Source: Streptomyces tauricus
Lineage (GTDB): Bacteria; Actinomycetota; Actinomycetes; Streptomycetales; Streptomycetaceae
NCBI RefSeq assembly: GCF_014650955.1
Contig: NZ_BMVY01000011.1
Span: 1 to 64,000 of the forward strand
Reading direction: 5' to 3'
Length of the DNA stretch: 64,000 nt
Both the position numbers and the translations under genes were made by a program. Below are positions 30,847 to 38,941 of the stretch, one piece after another (the stretch's first letter is position 1; each line of letters opens with the position of its first letter). Under the pieces are notes generated by a model that was not told where the DNA came from, searched no databases, and saw nothing but the letters and a program-made list of their open reading frames with translations.

Positions 30847-31171
30847 CTGGGCTCCTCGGATGGCTCGGTGGCGAGTGACATCGTATGTCGGTGGGACGCC
30901 GTGCGCTGCGATCCGTCACTTATCGATCGATCAGGGGATGCGAAGGCACTGGTATCGGCGGACGGGCCCCCTTGCCTGAAGTCTGCCCGAAATCCCGCTG
31001 TCTGTACGTCACTTCCCCTCTTGGCACCCCGTCACTCCGATCGAGAATCCCTTGTCTCCGAGGCGTTGACCCGTTCTTCGCCTGCTTCTACTGTCTTAGC
31101 GAACGCTCAGTAAGTTCTCGGTCTGGTTGAACCGGAGACCGTGTCGACCCCGCAGCCAAGGACGTCAACTG
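30847..31171. promoter_or_regulatory. Divergent control region of the TetR and oxidoreductase genes
   Basis: 325 bases without a gene. Close to the TetR start lies the palindrome GACAT-CGT-ATGTC (30877-30889). On the reverse strand it overlaps a TACGAT element that could be the -10 of the TetR gene. Towards the oxidoreductase lie a clear promoter and a second palindrome (separate entry). The middle (about 30900-31060) shows only a TCGATCGA palindrome and nothing else I recognise. Confidence 0.5.
31066..31114 (+). promoter_or_regulatory. Sigma-70-type promoter with overlapping TetR-type operator
   Basis: TTGACC (31066-31071), a 17-base spacer and TACTGT (31089-31094) form a good housekeeping promoter. 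Directly after it, CTTAGCGAACGCTCAGTAAG (31095-31114) is an imperfect palindrome with 7 of 10 matched pairs, placed over the expected transcription start. This is a typical arrangement for repression by a TetR protein. Ribosome site AAGGAC lies about 8 bases before the ATG at 31172. Confidence 0.6.
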
Positions 31172-32197
31172 ATGCACCTGTCCACACCCCTGACCTACGC
31201 CGGGGACCCGCGCACCGCCGCGGACCGGGCCGCCGCCCTGGAGTCGGCCGGCCTGGACGCGGTCTGGGTCGCCGAGGCCTACGGCTTCGACTCGCCGACG
31301 ATCATGGGATATCTGGCCGCCAGGACCGACCGGATGCAGATCGGCTCGGCCGTCCTCAACGTCTACTCCCGCACCCCCGCGCTGATCGCGCAGACCGCCG
31401 CAGGACTGGACGCCCTCACCGGCGGACGCGCCCTGCTCGGCCTGGGTGCCTCGGGACCCCAGGTCGTCGAGGGCTGGCACGGCCGCCCCTACGACAAGCC
31501 GCTCGGCCGTACCCGCGAGACCGTCGAACTGGCCCGCCGTATCTGGCGCCGCGAGGTGATCGAGCACCGCGGCATCACCGAGATGCCCCTCTCGCCGCAG
31601 AAGGGCGGCACGCTCGGCAAGCCGCTGAAACTGCTGACCCGCCCGGTACGCGACACCATCCCGGTGTACGTGGCCGCCCTCGGCCCCGCGAACGTCCGGA
31701 TGACCGCCGAGATCGCCGACGGCTGGCTGCCGTTCCTCTACGTACCGGAGCACGCGGCCAAGGTGTGGGGCGGATCCCTCGCGCAGGGCGCCGCGCTGCG
31801 CGACCCGGCCCTCGGTCCTCTGGCGGTCGTGGCCGGCGGTCTCCTCGCCTTCGGGGAGGACGCGGAGGCGGTACGCGATCTGATGCGGCCCACCATCGCG
31901 CTGTACGTCGGCGGCATGGGCGCACCGGGCCGCAACTTCTACCACGACCTCGTCTGCTCGTACGGCTACGAGGCGGAGGCCGCCGTGATCCAGGAGCACT
32001 ACCTGGCCGGCCGCAAGAAGGACGCGGAGGCCGCGGTCCCGGCCGAGCTGTGCGAACTGGTCAGCCTGGCCGGACCCGAGGGTTATGTACGGGACCGTGT
32101 CGAGGCGTTCCGGGAGTCGGGCGTCACCATGCTCAACGTGACGCCCGTGGGGCCCGAACCCGCCCGTCTGGTGGAGCGCGTCAAGGAGTGGCTGTGA
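31172..32197 (+). CDS. LLM-class F420-dependent oxidoreductase (luciferase-like)
   Basis: A 341-residue protein of the luciferase-like TIM-barrel family that uses reduced coenzyme F420 in actinobacteria. Family marks are seen through the sequence: LDAVWVAEAYGFDSPTIMGYLA near the N-terminus (short part: VWVAEAYGFDSP), IGSAVLNVYSRTPALIAQTA, GGRALLGLGASGPQVVEGWHG and YVAALGPANVRMTAEIADGWLP (part: LGPANVRMTAEIADG). Its substrate is not evident. The stop overlaps the start of the acyl-CoA synthetase gene by four bases (GTGA), so both are one operon. ATG at 31172 is chosen over an upstream GTG at 31127 because it has a ribosome site and the upstream start would begin inside the predicted transcript leader. 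Confidence 0.85.
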   Translation: MHLSTPLTYAGDPRTAADRAAALESAGLDAVWVAEAYGFDSPTIMGYLAARTDRMQIGSAVLNVYSRTPALIAQTAAGLDALTGGRALLGLGASGPQVVEGWHGRPYDKPLGRTRETVELARRIWRREVIEHRGITEMPLSPQKGGTLGKPLKLLTRPVRDTIPVYVAALGPANVRMTAEIADGWLPFLYVPEHAAKVWGGSLAQGAALRDPALGPLAVVAGGLLAFGEDAEAVRDLMRPTIALYVGGMGAPGRNFYHDLVCSYGYEAEAAVIQEHYLAGRKKDAEAAVPAELCELVSLAGPEGYVRDRVEAFRESGVTMLNVTPVGPEPARLVERVKEWL

Positions 32198-34122
32198 CAA
32201 CCGAATCCTCAGCACGACCCCCCGCCGAACAGACCCTGCCGCTGCTGCTGGAACGCAACGCGCGTCTGTACGCCGAACTGCCCGCCCTCTCCTGGCAGAA
32301 GCCGCCCGGCGCCTCAGCGGGCGGCACCGGGCCGGACGGCACAGGACCGGGCGGCACCGGGCCGGGCGGCACAGGACCGGGCGACACCGGCCATGACGAC
32401 CCCGCACCGGACGACGGCGGCTGGGTGACGCTGACCTGGGCGCAGGTCCGGGAGCGCACCACCCGCCTCGCCGCGGGCTACGCGGCGCTCGGCGTCGGCC
32501 GCGGCGACCACGTGCTGCTCATGATGGCCAACCGGCCCGAACACTGGCTCTCCGACCTGGCGCTGGTGCGCCTCGGTGCCGTACCCGTCACCGTCTACGG
32601 CACCTCCGCCCCCGAGCAGGTCGCCCACATCGCTCGCAACTGCCGGGCCCGGCTCGCCGTCGTCGAGGGGGCCGCCCAAATGGCTTTGTGGGAGCCTCTG
32701 TTGGCCGAGACCGCCGTCCCGCTGGAGCGGATCGTCGTGGTGGAACCCGGCGCGCGGGGCGGCCACCACCCCTTCGCCGCCCTGGGCCGCGAGCCGGTGC
32801 CGGAGCGGTTCGAGAAGGCCCTGGACGCCGTGCGTCCCGACGACCCGCTGACGGTCGTCTACACCTCGGGCACCACCGGTGAACCCAAGGGCGTCGTCCT
32901 GAACCACCGCCATGTGCTGGCCAACGCGGCGGCGCTGGACGAGGTGGTCGACCTGCCGCCGCACGTCGAGCACATCTGCTACCTCCCCTTCGCGCACATC
33001 GCCGAACGCATGCTCGGCATCTACCTGCCCTGCCACCGCGCCTCGCACGTCCATCTGTGCGCCGACCCGACAGGCGTCGCCGCGGTCGTGCGAAAGGTGC
33101 GCCCGGCCCAGTTCTTCGGCGTGCCGCGGGTATGGGAGAAGCTCGCGGCCGCCGTACGGGGTGTCCTGTCGCTACTGCCGGCCGAACAGCAGGCGGCGAT
33201 CGAGAAAGCCACCGAAGTGGCCCGGGAACATGTCGCGCACCGGGAGCGGGGCGAGCGACCACCCGCCGCACTCGAAGAGGCTTATGCCCGGCAACGGGCC
33301 GAGGTGCTGCTGCCGTTGCTGGCCGCGGGCGGCCTGGACCGGATCAGCTGGGCGGCCAGCGCCTCGGCTCCCATGTCGATCGACGTGGTGCGGTTCTGGG
33401 CCGGGTTCGGCATCGTGATCATGGACGCGTGGGGGCTCACGGAGACCACAGGAGTGGCGACCACCAACAGCCCGCGCACCGGTTTCCGGCTGGGTTCGGT
33501 GGGGCGTCCCGTCTCGTCCGTGGAGGTCCGCGTCGCCGGGGACGGCGAGATCGAGGTGCGCGGCTCGACGGTGTTCTCCGGCTATCTGCGCGAGGACGGC
33601 ACGGTGGGACCTGCGGTGGACGAGGAGGGCTGGCTGCGTACCGGTGACATCGGCCGTCTCGACGACGACGGCTATCTGTGGCTCACCGACCGCAAGAAGG
33701 AGATGATCGTCACGTCGACGGGCAAGAACGTCTCCCCGGCGCTGGTGGAGAACGCCCTCAAGGCACACCCGCTGATCGGCCAGGCCCTGGTGCACGGCGA
33801 CAACCGCTCCTACCTCGTGGCACTGCTGGTCCTCGACGCGGAGGCCGCTCCCGCCTGGGCCGAGGCCCACGGCATCGACAAGGCCAGCGGCCCCGAGGCC
33901 ATGGCGTCCCTGGCGGCCCATCCGGTCGTACGGGAGGAAGCGGAGCGGGCGGTGGCGGCGGCCAACGCGCGCCTGAACCGCACCGAGCAGATCAAGCGGT
34001 ACCGGCTGCTCGCGGAGGAGTGGGGCCCGGCGACGGGGGAGCTGACCCCGTCGCTGAAGATGAAGCGCCGGGTCATCCGGGAGAAGTACGCCGTCGCGCT
34101 GGGGGAGTTGTACGAGGACTGA
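32194..34122 (+). CDS. Long-chain acyl-CoA synthetase (AMP-forming, FadD15-like)
   Basis: A 642-residue ANL-superfamily enzyme that activates a fatty acid to its CoA thioester through an acyl-AMP. The AMP-binding loop is YTSGTTGEPKG (residues 223-233). WGLTETTG, GWLRTGDIGRLDDDGY and the DRKKEMIVTSTGKNVSP hinge/lid motif follow in the right order, and the catalytic Lys region near the end (TPSLKMKRRVI) is present. An unusual insert near residue 45-70 is a run of GTGPG-type units (bases ~32316-32400, a 15-bp tandem repeat) between the first helix and the core. Start GTG at 32194 overlaps the previous stop. It feeds acyl-CoA to the acyl-CoA dehydrogenase encoded convergently next door. Confidence 0.9.
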   Translation: MTTESSARPPAEQTLPLLLERNARLYAELPALSWQKPPGASAGGTGPDGTGPGGTGPGGTGPGDTGHDDPAPDDGGWVTLTWAQVRERTTRLAAGYAALGVGRGDHVLLMMANRPEHWLSDLALVRLGAVPVTVYGTSAPEQVAHIARNCRARLAVVEGAAQMALWEPLLAETAVPLERIVVVEPGARGGHHPFAALGREPVPERFEKALDAVRPDDPLTVVYTSGTTGEPKGVVLNHRHVLANAAALDEVVDLPPHVEHICYLPFAHIAERMLGIYLPCHRASHVHLCADPTGVAAVVRKVRPAQFFGVPRVWEKLAAAVRGVLSLLPAEQQAAIEKATEVAREHVAHRERGERPPAALEEAYARQRAEVLLPLLAAGGLDRISWAASASAPMSIDVVRFWAGFGIVIMDAWGLTETTGVATTNSPRTGFRLGSVGRPVSSVEVRVAGDGEIEVRGSTVFSGYLREDGTVGPAVDEEGWLRTGDIGRLDDDGYLWLTDRKKEMIVTSTGKNVSPALVENALKAHPLIGQALVHGDNRSYLVALLVLDAEAAPAWAEAHGIDKASGPEAMASLAAHPVVREEAERAVAAANARLNRTEQIKRYRLLAEEWGPATGELTPSLKMKRRVIREKYAVALGELYED

Positions 34123-34144
34123 CCGCCGGGCCGGGTGTGCGTGA

Positions 34145-34184
34145 CGGCGGGCGCCCCACTCCGGGGGGAGTGGGGCGCCCGCCG
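34145..34184. terminator. Perfect 18-bp bidirectional terminator hairpin
   Basis: Bases 34145-34162 (CGGCGGGCGCCCCACTCC) are exactly complementary to 34167-34184, with a GGGG loop. The hairpin sits between the convergent acyl-CoA synthetase and acyl-CoA dehydrogenase genes and can end both transcripts. Confidence 0.85.
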
Positions 34185-34202
34185 TTCGCGGAGGTCCGCC
34201 CG

Positions 34203-35342
34203 CTACAGCCCGTAGGTCTTGCCGATCACGTCCCGCTGGATCTCGCTCGTCCCTCCGTAGACGGTGGAGACGACCGCGGCGCGCAGATGGCGTTCCATGT
34301 CGTACTCGGTGGCGTAGCCGTAGCCGCCCATCATCTGCATCCCTTCCAGAGCCGCCCTCTTGGCGGTCTCGGTGGCCTTGAGCTTGGCCATGGACGCCTC
34401 GCGCGGGAACAGCCGCTCCGGTTCGGCGTCGCAGTCCAGGGCCACCTCGCGCACCAGCAGCCGGGTGCACTCGATCTCCGTGGCGAGATCGGCGATCCGG
34501 TGGCGCAGGGCCTGGAACGAGCCGACGGGACGGCCGAACTGCTCCCGCTCGCGTACGTACCCGACGGCGTCGTCGAACGCGCGGCGGGCCAGGCCGAGCA
34601 TCGAGGCGGCGAGGAAGAGCCGCTCGTGGTTGAGGCCCGCCATGAGCTGTCGCCATCCCGCGTCGACCTCGCCGACCACGGAGTCGGCGGGCAGCCGGAC
34701 GCCCGTGAGATGAACGTCGTTGACCTCGCGGCCGCCCATGGTCTCGATGCCCCGGATCTCCACGCCGGGCGTGCCGGCCGGGACGTGGAACATGGTCAGG
34801 CCCGCGTGCTTGTCCCCTGAGGTCCGGGCCACCAGCAGGATGCTGTCGGCGAGGTGTGCGTTGGATATCCAGGTCTTCTGACCGTCGATCAGCCAGTCGC
34901 CGTCGGGGCCCCGCCGGGCGCGGCACGAGAGCGCCCCCACGTCGGAACCGGCGCCGGGTTCGGACATCGCGATCGCGAGGACCCTGCCCCGCCCGACATC
35001 CGTGAGCACCTGCCGCTTCTGCCGTTCGGTGCCGAACCGTTCGTAGGCCTTGGCGGTGATCACGCTGGTGACGAAGCCGCCCGCCGGGATCATTCCGTAC
35101 GAGGTCTCCTCCAGGAACAGACAGGCGTCGGCGAGTCCGCCGCCGGAACCGCCGTACTCCTCGGGCAGACACACACCGAGCCAGCCGAGTTCGGCGAGCC
35201 TGCCGTAGAGCTCGGCGTTGTGGGGGTGCCGGCCGCCCCCGGTCAACGCGTCCCGCAGTTCACGCGTACCGCATTCGCGTTTGGCGAAGTCGCGGACCGC
35301 CGCGACGAAGTCGGACTGTTCCGGGGTGAGTCGACTGCCCAT
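34203..35342 (-). CDS. Acyl-CoA dehydrogenase
   Basis: A 379-residue flavoenzyme that makes trans-2-enoyl-CoA from acyl-CoA. AIAMSEPGAGSDVGAL and TWISNA are the FAD/substrate-loop motifs, REREQFGRPVGSFQALRHR is the conserved C-terminal helix, and YGGTSEIQRD closes the domain. The base found in the medium-chain type (YEGTS) is Gly here. Instead NHERL (Glu240) matches the position of the catalytic Glu in long-chain/isovaleryl-type enzymes, so that subclass is likely. GGAGG precedes the ATG by 5 bases. It is divergent from a TetR gene. The shared 80-bp region carries the motif ACAAA-N10-TTGTTTCA. Confidence 0.9.
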   Translation of the reverse strand: MGSRLTPEQSDFVAAVRDFAKRECGTRELRDALTGGGRHPHNAELYGRLAELGWLGVCLPEEYGGSGGGLADACLFLEETSYGMIPAGGFVTSVITAKAYERFGTERQKRQVLTDVGRGRVLAIAMSEPGAGSDVGALSCRARRGPDGDWLIDGQKTWISNAHLADSILLVARTSGDKHAGLTMFHVPAGTPGVEIRGIETMGGREVNDVHLTGVRLPADSVVGEVDAGWRQLMAGLNHERLFLAASMLGLARRAFDDAVGYVREREQFGRPVGSFQALRHRIADLATEIECTRLLVREVALDCDAEPERLFPREASMAKLKATETAKRAALEGMQMMGGYGYATEYDMERHLRAAVVSTVYGGTSEIQRDVIGKTYGL

Positions 35343-35367
35343 GAGGTCCTCCGGGTTCCGGATGGTT

Positions 35368-35390
35368 ACAAAGAGATGGTAGTTGTTTCA
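35368..35390. promoter_or_regulatory. Candidate operator, site 1 (ACAAA-N10-TTGTTTCA)
   Basis: ACAAA (35368-35372) and TTGTTTCA (35383-35390) separated by 10 bases, between the divergent acyl-CoA dehydrogenase and TetR genes. The same 5+10+8 arrangement is found at 38919-38941 before the MpaB/aldehyde dehydrogenase operon. It is embedded in the only AT-rich stretch of the region. An AAGAGA/TCTCTT inverted pair (35371-35376, 35394-35399) overlaps it. Confidence 0.55.
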
Positions 35391-35432
35391 TAGTCTCTTC
35401 GGTGGATCTCGGGCGGTATCGTGGGGAGCACC

Positions 35433-36059
35433 ATGACGACTTCTGCGAATGACTCCCTGCTCGCCCGGGCCATCGCCCGGCCCGAGACGGAGGAAAAGGT
35501 GGCGCGGCGCATCCTGGACGCCGCACTGGATCAGTTCACGACGTTCGGCCTGCGCCGCTCCTCCATGGACGACGTCGCCAGGCGGGCCGGGGTCTCCAGG
35601 GTCACGGTCTACCGCCGCTTCCAGACCAAGGACGGACTGGTCGAGGCCTGCCTGCTGCGCGAGGGCAGCAGGTTCTTCCAGAAACTCGACACCGCGGTGG
35701 CCGCTCTGCCGACCATGGAGGAGCGGGTCGTCGAAGGCTTCGTGGTGGCCCTGCGGTACACCAGGGCCCACCCGCTCTTCGGCGGTCTGCTGCGCCTCGA
35801 ACCCGAAGTCGTGCTGCCCTACTTGACCGTCCAGGGAGGTCCGTCGCTCGAAGCCACCTGCGACTACCTGACGGCACACCTGCGGCGTGCCCAACAGGTC
35901 GAGGGGAGGGGTGACTCCGACCCGCGGCCGGTCGCCGAACTCATGGTCCGCGTCGCCGTCTCCTTCCTGCTGAACCCGTCGAGCTGCATCGAGATGGAGG
36001 ACGAGGACCAGGCGCGCGCCTTCGCCCGCCGCTACCTGGCCCCACTCCTGGACGCCTGA
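35433..36059 (+). CDS. TetR-family transcriptional regulator
   Basis: A 208-residue regulator. The helix-turn-helix is FTTFGLRRSSMDDVARRAGV followed by SRVTVYRRFQTKDGL (about residues 37-72). The C-terminal half is a helical ligand-binding domain with no recognised ligand. It is divergent from acyl-CoA dehydrogenase and convergent with the aldehyde dehydrogenase operon. Two copies of the ACAAA-N10-TTGTTTCA motif flank it, so it may control both units. ATG at 35433 follows GGGGAG by about 4 bases; an in-frame GTG at 35421 is the alternative. Confidence 0.85.
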   Translation: MTTSANDSLLARAIARPETEEKVARRILDAALDQFTTFGLRRSSMDDVARRAGVSRVTVYRRFQTKDGLVEACLLREGSRFFQKLDTAVAALPTMEERVVEGFVVALRYTRAHPLFGGLLRLEPEVVLPYLTVQGGPSLEATCDYLTAHLRRAQQVEGRGDSDPRPVAELMVRVAVSFLLNPSSCIEMEDEDQARAFARRYLAPLLDA

Positions 36060-36108
36060 CACCTCCGCGGGGCCGGGGCGACGCATACGCGCCCCCCGCC
36101 TCGCGCCG

Positions 36109-37686
36109 TCAGCGGTGTCGGTGGAGCCAGCGTGCCGCCGCGACCGCGCGGGCCCGGGCGGCCGCGGGCGTGCTGAAGGAGGTCAGGTTCACCGGCGGGG
36201 TGAAGCGCTGCACGGTGACCGACTGGGGCGCGGTGAACGCCCGCAGCCCGTCCGCGCCGTGGATCCTTCCGAAGCCGGACTCCCCGGAACCGCCGAACGG
36301 CAGAGCCGGGACAGCGGCGAAACCGAGCACGGAGTTGACGGACACCGCTCCGGCCCGCAGCCGCGCGGCGATCGCGGCACCGGCCCGCCGGTCGTGGCAG
36401 AACACCGAGGCGGCCAGCGCGTAGGGCGAGGCATTGGCGCGCCGAACGGCCTCGTCGACACTCGCCACCGCGTTGATCGCCACGACCGGCCCGAACGTCT
36501 CCTCGGTCATCGCGGGCGAGTCCTCCGGCACGTCGGCCAGGACGACCGGCGCGACGAACGCCCCGGTGGTCGCGGAGGTCCCGGAGACGCCGGAGGGCGC
36601 GGAGGTCCCGGAGGTCCCGGAGGTCGCGGTCGAGGTAGACATCGAGGTCGCGTCGCCGAGCAGGGCGCGCGCGCCGCTCGCCAGCGCCTGTTCCACATGC
36701 CGCCGGACGACGGCCGTCTGAGCCGGCATGGTCATCGGTCCGTAGACGGCGTCAGGCACCGGGCCGACCCGCAGAGCACGGACCCGCTCGACCACCTTGC
36801 GGCACAGCGGGGCGTGCACCTCCCGCACGGCATAGACGCGCTCGACACCCGCACAGGTCTGCCCGGCGTTGCTCAGCGCGCCCCACACCACGGCGTCGGC
36901 CGCCGCGTCGAGATCCGCGTCGGCCGTGACGATAGTCGCGTCCTTGCCGCCGCACTCGGCGAGGAAGGGTGTCAGCGACCGCGCGCACACCGCCATCACC
37001 TTGCGCGCCGTGCCGGGGGAGCCGGTGAACGCCACCTTGTCGACGTCCGACCCGGCCAGTGCCTCACCCGTGGCCCCCGTACCGGTCACGGTGGTGAGCA
37101 GACCGGCGTGCTCGGGCACGGCCGAGGCCAGGAGTTCGGCCAGCAGTACGCCCGTACCGGGGGTGTGCTCGGACGGCTTGAACACCACGGCGTTACCGGC
37201 GGCCAGCGCGTAACCGATGGACCCCATGGGCGTGTAGAGGGGGTAGTTCCACGGGCCGATCACCCCGATCACGCCGAGCGGCCGGTGGACCACCGAGGCC
37301 CGCTGGTTGGCCGCCAGCAGACCACTGCGTACGCGCCGCCCGCGCAGCACCCGGTCGGCGTTGCGGGCCGCCCAGTTCAGGTGCTCCAGGGTGAGGATCA
37401 CTTCCAGTACCGCGTCGCCGCGCGGCTTCCCCGTCTCCGCCGCGATCGTCTCCGCGACGGCGTCGAGCGACGACGCGAGCGCGCGCTTCCACCGCAGCAG
37501 GTGTGCGCGTCGGTGCGCCGCGGACAGCGCCGCCCACCCGGCCGCGGCGGTCCGGGCCCGCTCCACGGCGCGGGCCACCTCCTGCGGACCGTGGACGGGG
37601 TGCTCGCCGACGGGATCGCCGGTGGCGGGGGAGCGGACGGTGAAGGTGGCGGGGCGGGTCGCCGCGTCCTGGTCCGTACTTGTCAT
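36109..37686 (-). CDS. NAD(P)-dependent aldehyde dehydrogenase
   Basis: A 525-residue enzyme that oxidises an aldehyde to its carboxylic acid. It has the PWNYPLYTPMGSIGYALAAG cofactor region, FTGSPGTARKVM, the active-site Glu context LAECGGKDA (usually ELGGK), and the catalytic cysteine in NAGQTCAGVERVY. The end carries the PFGGSGESGFGR family mark. A Ser/Thr/Gly-rich insert (bases ~36566-36655, repeated GTS units) sits between the catalytic Cys and the C-terminal motif and is not normal for the family. The start ATG overlaps the stop of the upstream MpaB gene by four bases (ATGA) and has AGGAGC 6 bases before it. A likely partner of the oxygenase: aldehyde made by the oxygenase is oxidised here. 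Confidence 0.9.
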   Translation of the reverse strand: MTSTDQDAATRPATFTVRSPATGDPVGEHPVHGPQEVARAVERARTAAAGWAALSAAHRRAHLLRWKRALASSLDAVAETIAAETGKPRGDAVLEVILTLEHLNWAARNADRVLRGRRVRSGLLAANQRASVVHRPLGVIGVIGPWNYPLYTPMGSIGYALAAGNAVVFKPSEHTPGTGVLLAELLASAVPEHAGLLTTVTGTGATGEALAGSDVDKVAFTGSPGTARKVMAVCARSLTPFLAECGGKDATIVTADADLDAAADAVVWGALSNAGQTCAGVERVYAVREVHAPLCRKVVERVRALRVGPVPDAVYGPMTMPAQTAVVRRHVEQALASGARALLGDATSMSTSTATSGTSGTSAPSGVSGTSATTGAFVAPVVLADVPEDSPAMTEETFGPVVAINAVASVDEAVRRANASPYALAASVFCHDRRAGAAIAARLRAGAVSVNSVLGFAAVPALPFGGSGESGFGRIHGADGLRAFTAPQSVTVQRFTPPVNLTSFSTPAAARARAVAAARWLHRHR

Positions 37687-38723
37687 CGAAGCTCCTGATG
37701 TGTGGGACCGCCACCGGCCGGTGGGGTGCGCTGTCCGTTCGCGTCGGAGGAGGGCCGACTCCGGTCGCCGGACACGGGGTTCGGGTCGTCGTGTACAGGA
37801 CTCCGGTCGCCGGGTGCGGGGCTCGGGTCCTCGCGTACGGGACTCCCGTCGTCCTCGTCCGGGAGCGGTCGCAGCGGCCTGGAGTGGGCCCAGTACGGAC
37901 CGAGGTCGTCCAGCGTCCAGCCGAAGGGGTAGGTACGGGGCTTGGGCCGGTACGGGTGCCAGGTGGGCCGGGGCGGCAGCCGGCGCACCAGGGCGGCCCG
38001 GGCCCGCAGCGCGCGGTGGGTGGCGGTCCGCACCCGGCGCGGCTGCGGCGGGAAGCCCAGCGCGGTGAGTAACGAGTCGTCGAGCACGGCGAGCAAGGCG
38101 CGCGCCACCAACGGCCGCAGCCAGTGCGGGTACCACTGGGTGACGACCCGCAACGTGGCCGCCGCGACCCGCCGGTTGGCCGGGTCGTACGCGAACATCC
38201 GCTGCTCGTAGGAGTCGTGGAGGCGGGCGAAACCCGCGTAGTCGACGGGCAGTCCGGCGATGCCCATCAGCTCGCCCATGCGCCGCCCCACGAGCGCGAG
38301 GCTCTCGGTCTCCTGCGGGGACAACCGCCGCCAGCCGAACCGGTCGATCCAGCGCTTGGGACCGACGACGGTGGTGGCCAGGACGTAGAGATAGTCCTCG
38401 TCGGCTATGCGATAGCGGCCGTGGATCCGGTTCAGATGGCGGGCGGCGGCCCTGCCCTGCTCGGAGTCCATGCCGGCGCGCACCATTTCGTGGGCGATCA
38501 GCACGGTGTCGTCGTACCGCTTCTGTCCGGCGCGCTCGAACTCCTGGGTGAGGTCGAGGAGTCGGGATATGCGCGGCACGCCGTAGTCGCGCAGGAAGGC
38601 GACCGAGACGCCCTGGAGATAGTCCCAGGGGAACTCATACTCGGTGAGGAGACGGAAGATCTCCTCGTAGTCCTGCCGCGGGTCCATCTGCTCGATGCGG
38701 TGGAGCCGGCTGTAGCGGCCCAT
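37683..38723 (-). CDS. MpaB-type oxygenase (DUF2236, rubber-oxygenase-like)
   Basis: A 346-residue protein of the MpaB/latex-clearing heme oxygenase family. Conserved pieces are DTVLIAHEMVRAG, RAAARHLNRIHGRYRIADEDYLYVLATT (part: LNRIHGRYRIADEDYLYV) and YWAHSRPLRPL near the end. MpaB-like enzymes cleave isoprenoid or terpenoid side chains oxidatively; the substrate here is unknown. The C-terminal ~50 residues are Asp/Pro/Ser-rich and disordered. ATG at 38723 has AGGAGA about 8 bases upstream. An upstream in-frame start at 38822 would add 33 residues that look like leader. It shares its transcript with the aldehyde dehydrogenase. The operon is preceded by the second ACAAA-N10-TTGTTTCA site. Confidence 0.8.
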   Translation of the reverse strand: MGRYSRLHRIEQMDPRQDYEEIFRLLTEYEFPWDYLQGVSVAFLRDYGVPRISRLLDLTQEFERAGQKRYDDTVLIAHEMVRAGMDSEQGRAAARHLNRIHGRYRIADEDYLYVLATTVVGPKRWIDRFGWRRLSPQETESLALVGRRMGELMGIAGLPVDYAGFARLHDSYEQRMFAYDPANRRVAAATLRVVTQWYPHWLRPLVARALLAVLDDSLLTALGFPPQPRRVRTATHRALRARAALVRRLPPRPTWHPYRPKPRTYPFGWTLDDLGPYWAHSRPLRPLPDEDDGSPVREDPSPAPGDRSPVHDDPNPVSGDRSRPSSDANGQRTPPAGGGPTHQELR

Positions 38724-38918
38724 GGGTGGGTCTCCTATCGATGCCTGCTGTGTACTTTCAGGTCGGTGAAGTTCACGGTCTCGGCGTCGACCAGCCGGTC
38801 GGCGTGCACCTACTGGGTGCACCTACTGGCGCTCATGGGAAGTCCCTTCCGCGGGGCCGGGCGACAGCGGCGACGCGCACTCGGCGCCGATCTCCACGGC
38901 CATCGATGAGTCGAAGAT
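38724..38918. promoter_or_regulatory. Leader region of the MpaB operon
   Basis: Upstream region of the - strand MpaB operon. It contains a perfect tandem pair of the 13-mer GTGCACCTACTGG (38804-38816 and 38817-38829). I see no other gene here. Promoter elements cannot be assigned with confidence. Confidence 0.3.
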
Positions 38919-38941
38919 ACAAAAACTATTGACTTGTTTCA
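38919..38941. promoter_or_regulatory. Candidate operator, site 2 (ACAAA-N10-TTGTTTCA)
   Basis: ACAAA (38919-38923), 10 bases, TTGTTTCA (38934-38941), the same arrangement as at 35368-35390. It lies about 200 bases upstream of the MpaB start and on the AT-rich side of the intergenic region. TTGACT (38929-38934) inside it could also act as a -35 on the + strand, but no gene follows there. Confidence 0.5.

Noticed and set aside
36075..36095. GGGGCG/CGCCCC hairpin between the TetR and aldehyde dehydrogenase genes
   Set aside because: Only 6 bp with a 9-base loop. It may help termination between the convergent genes but is too weak to list.
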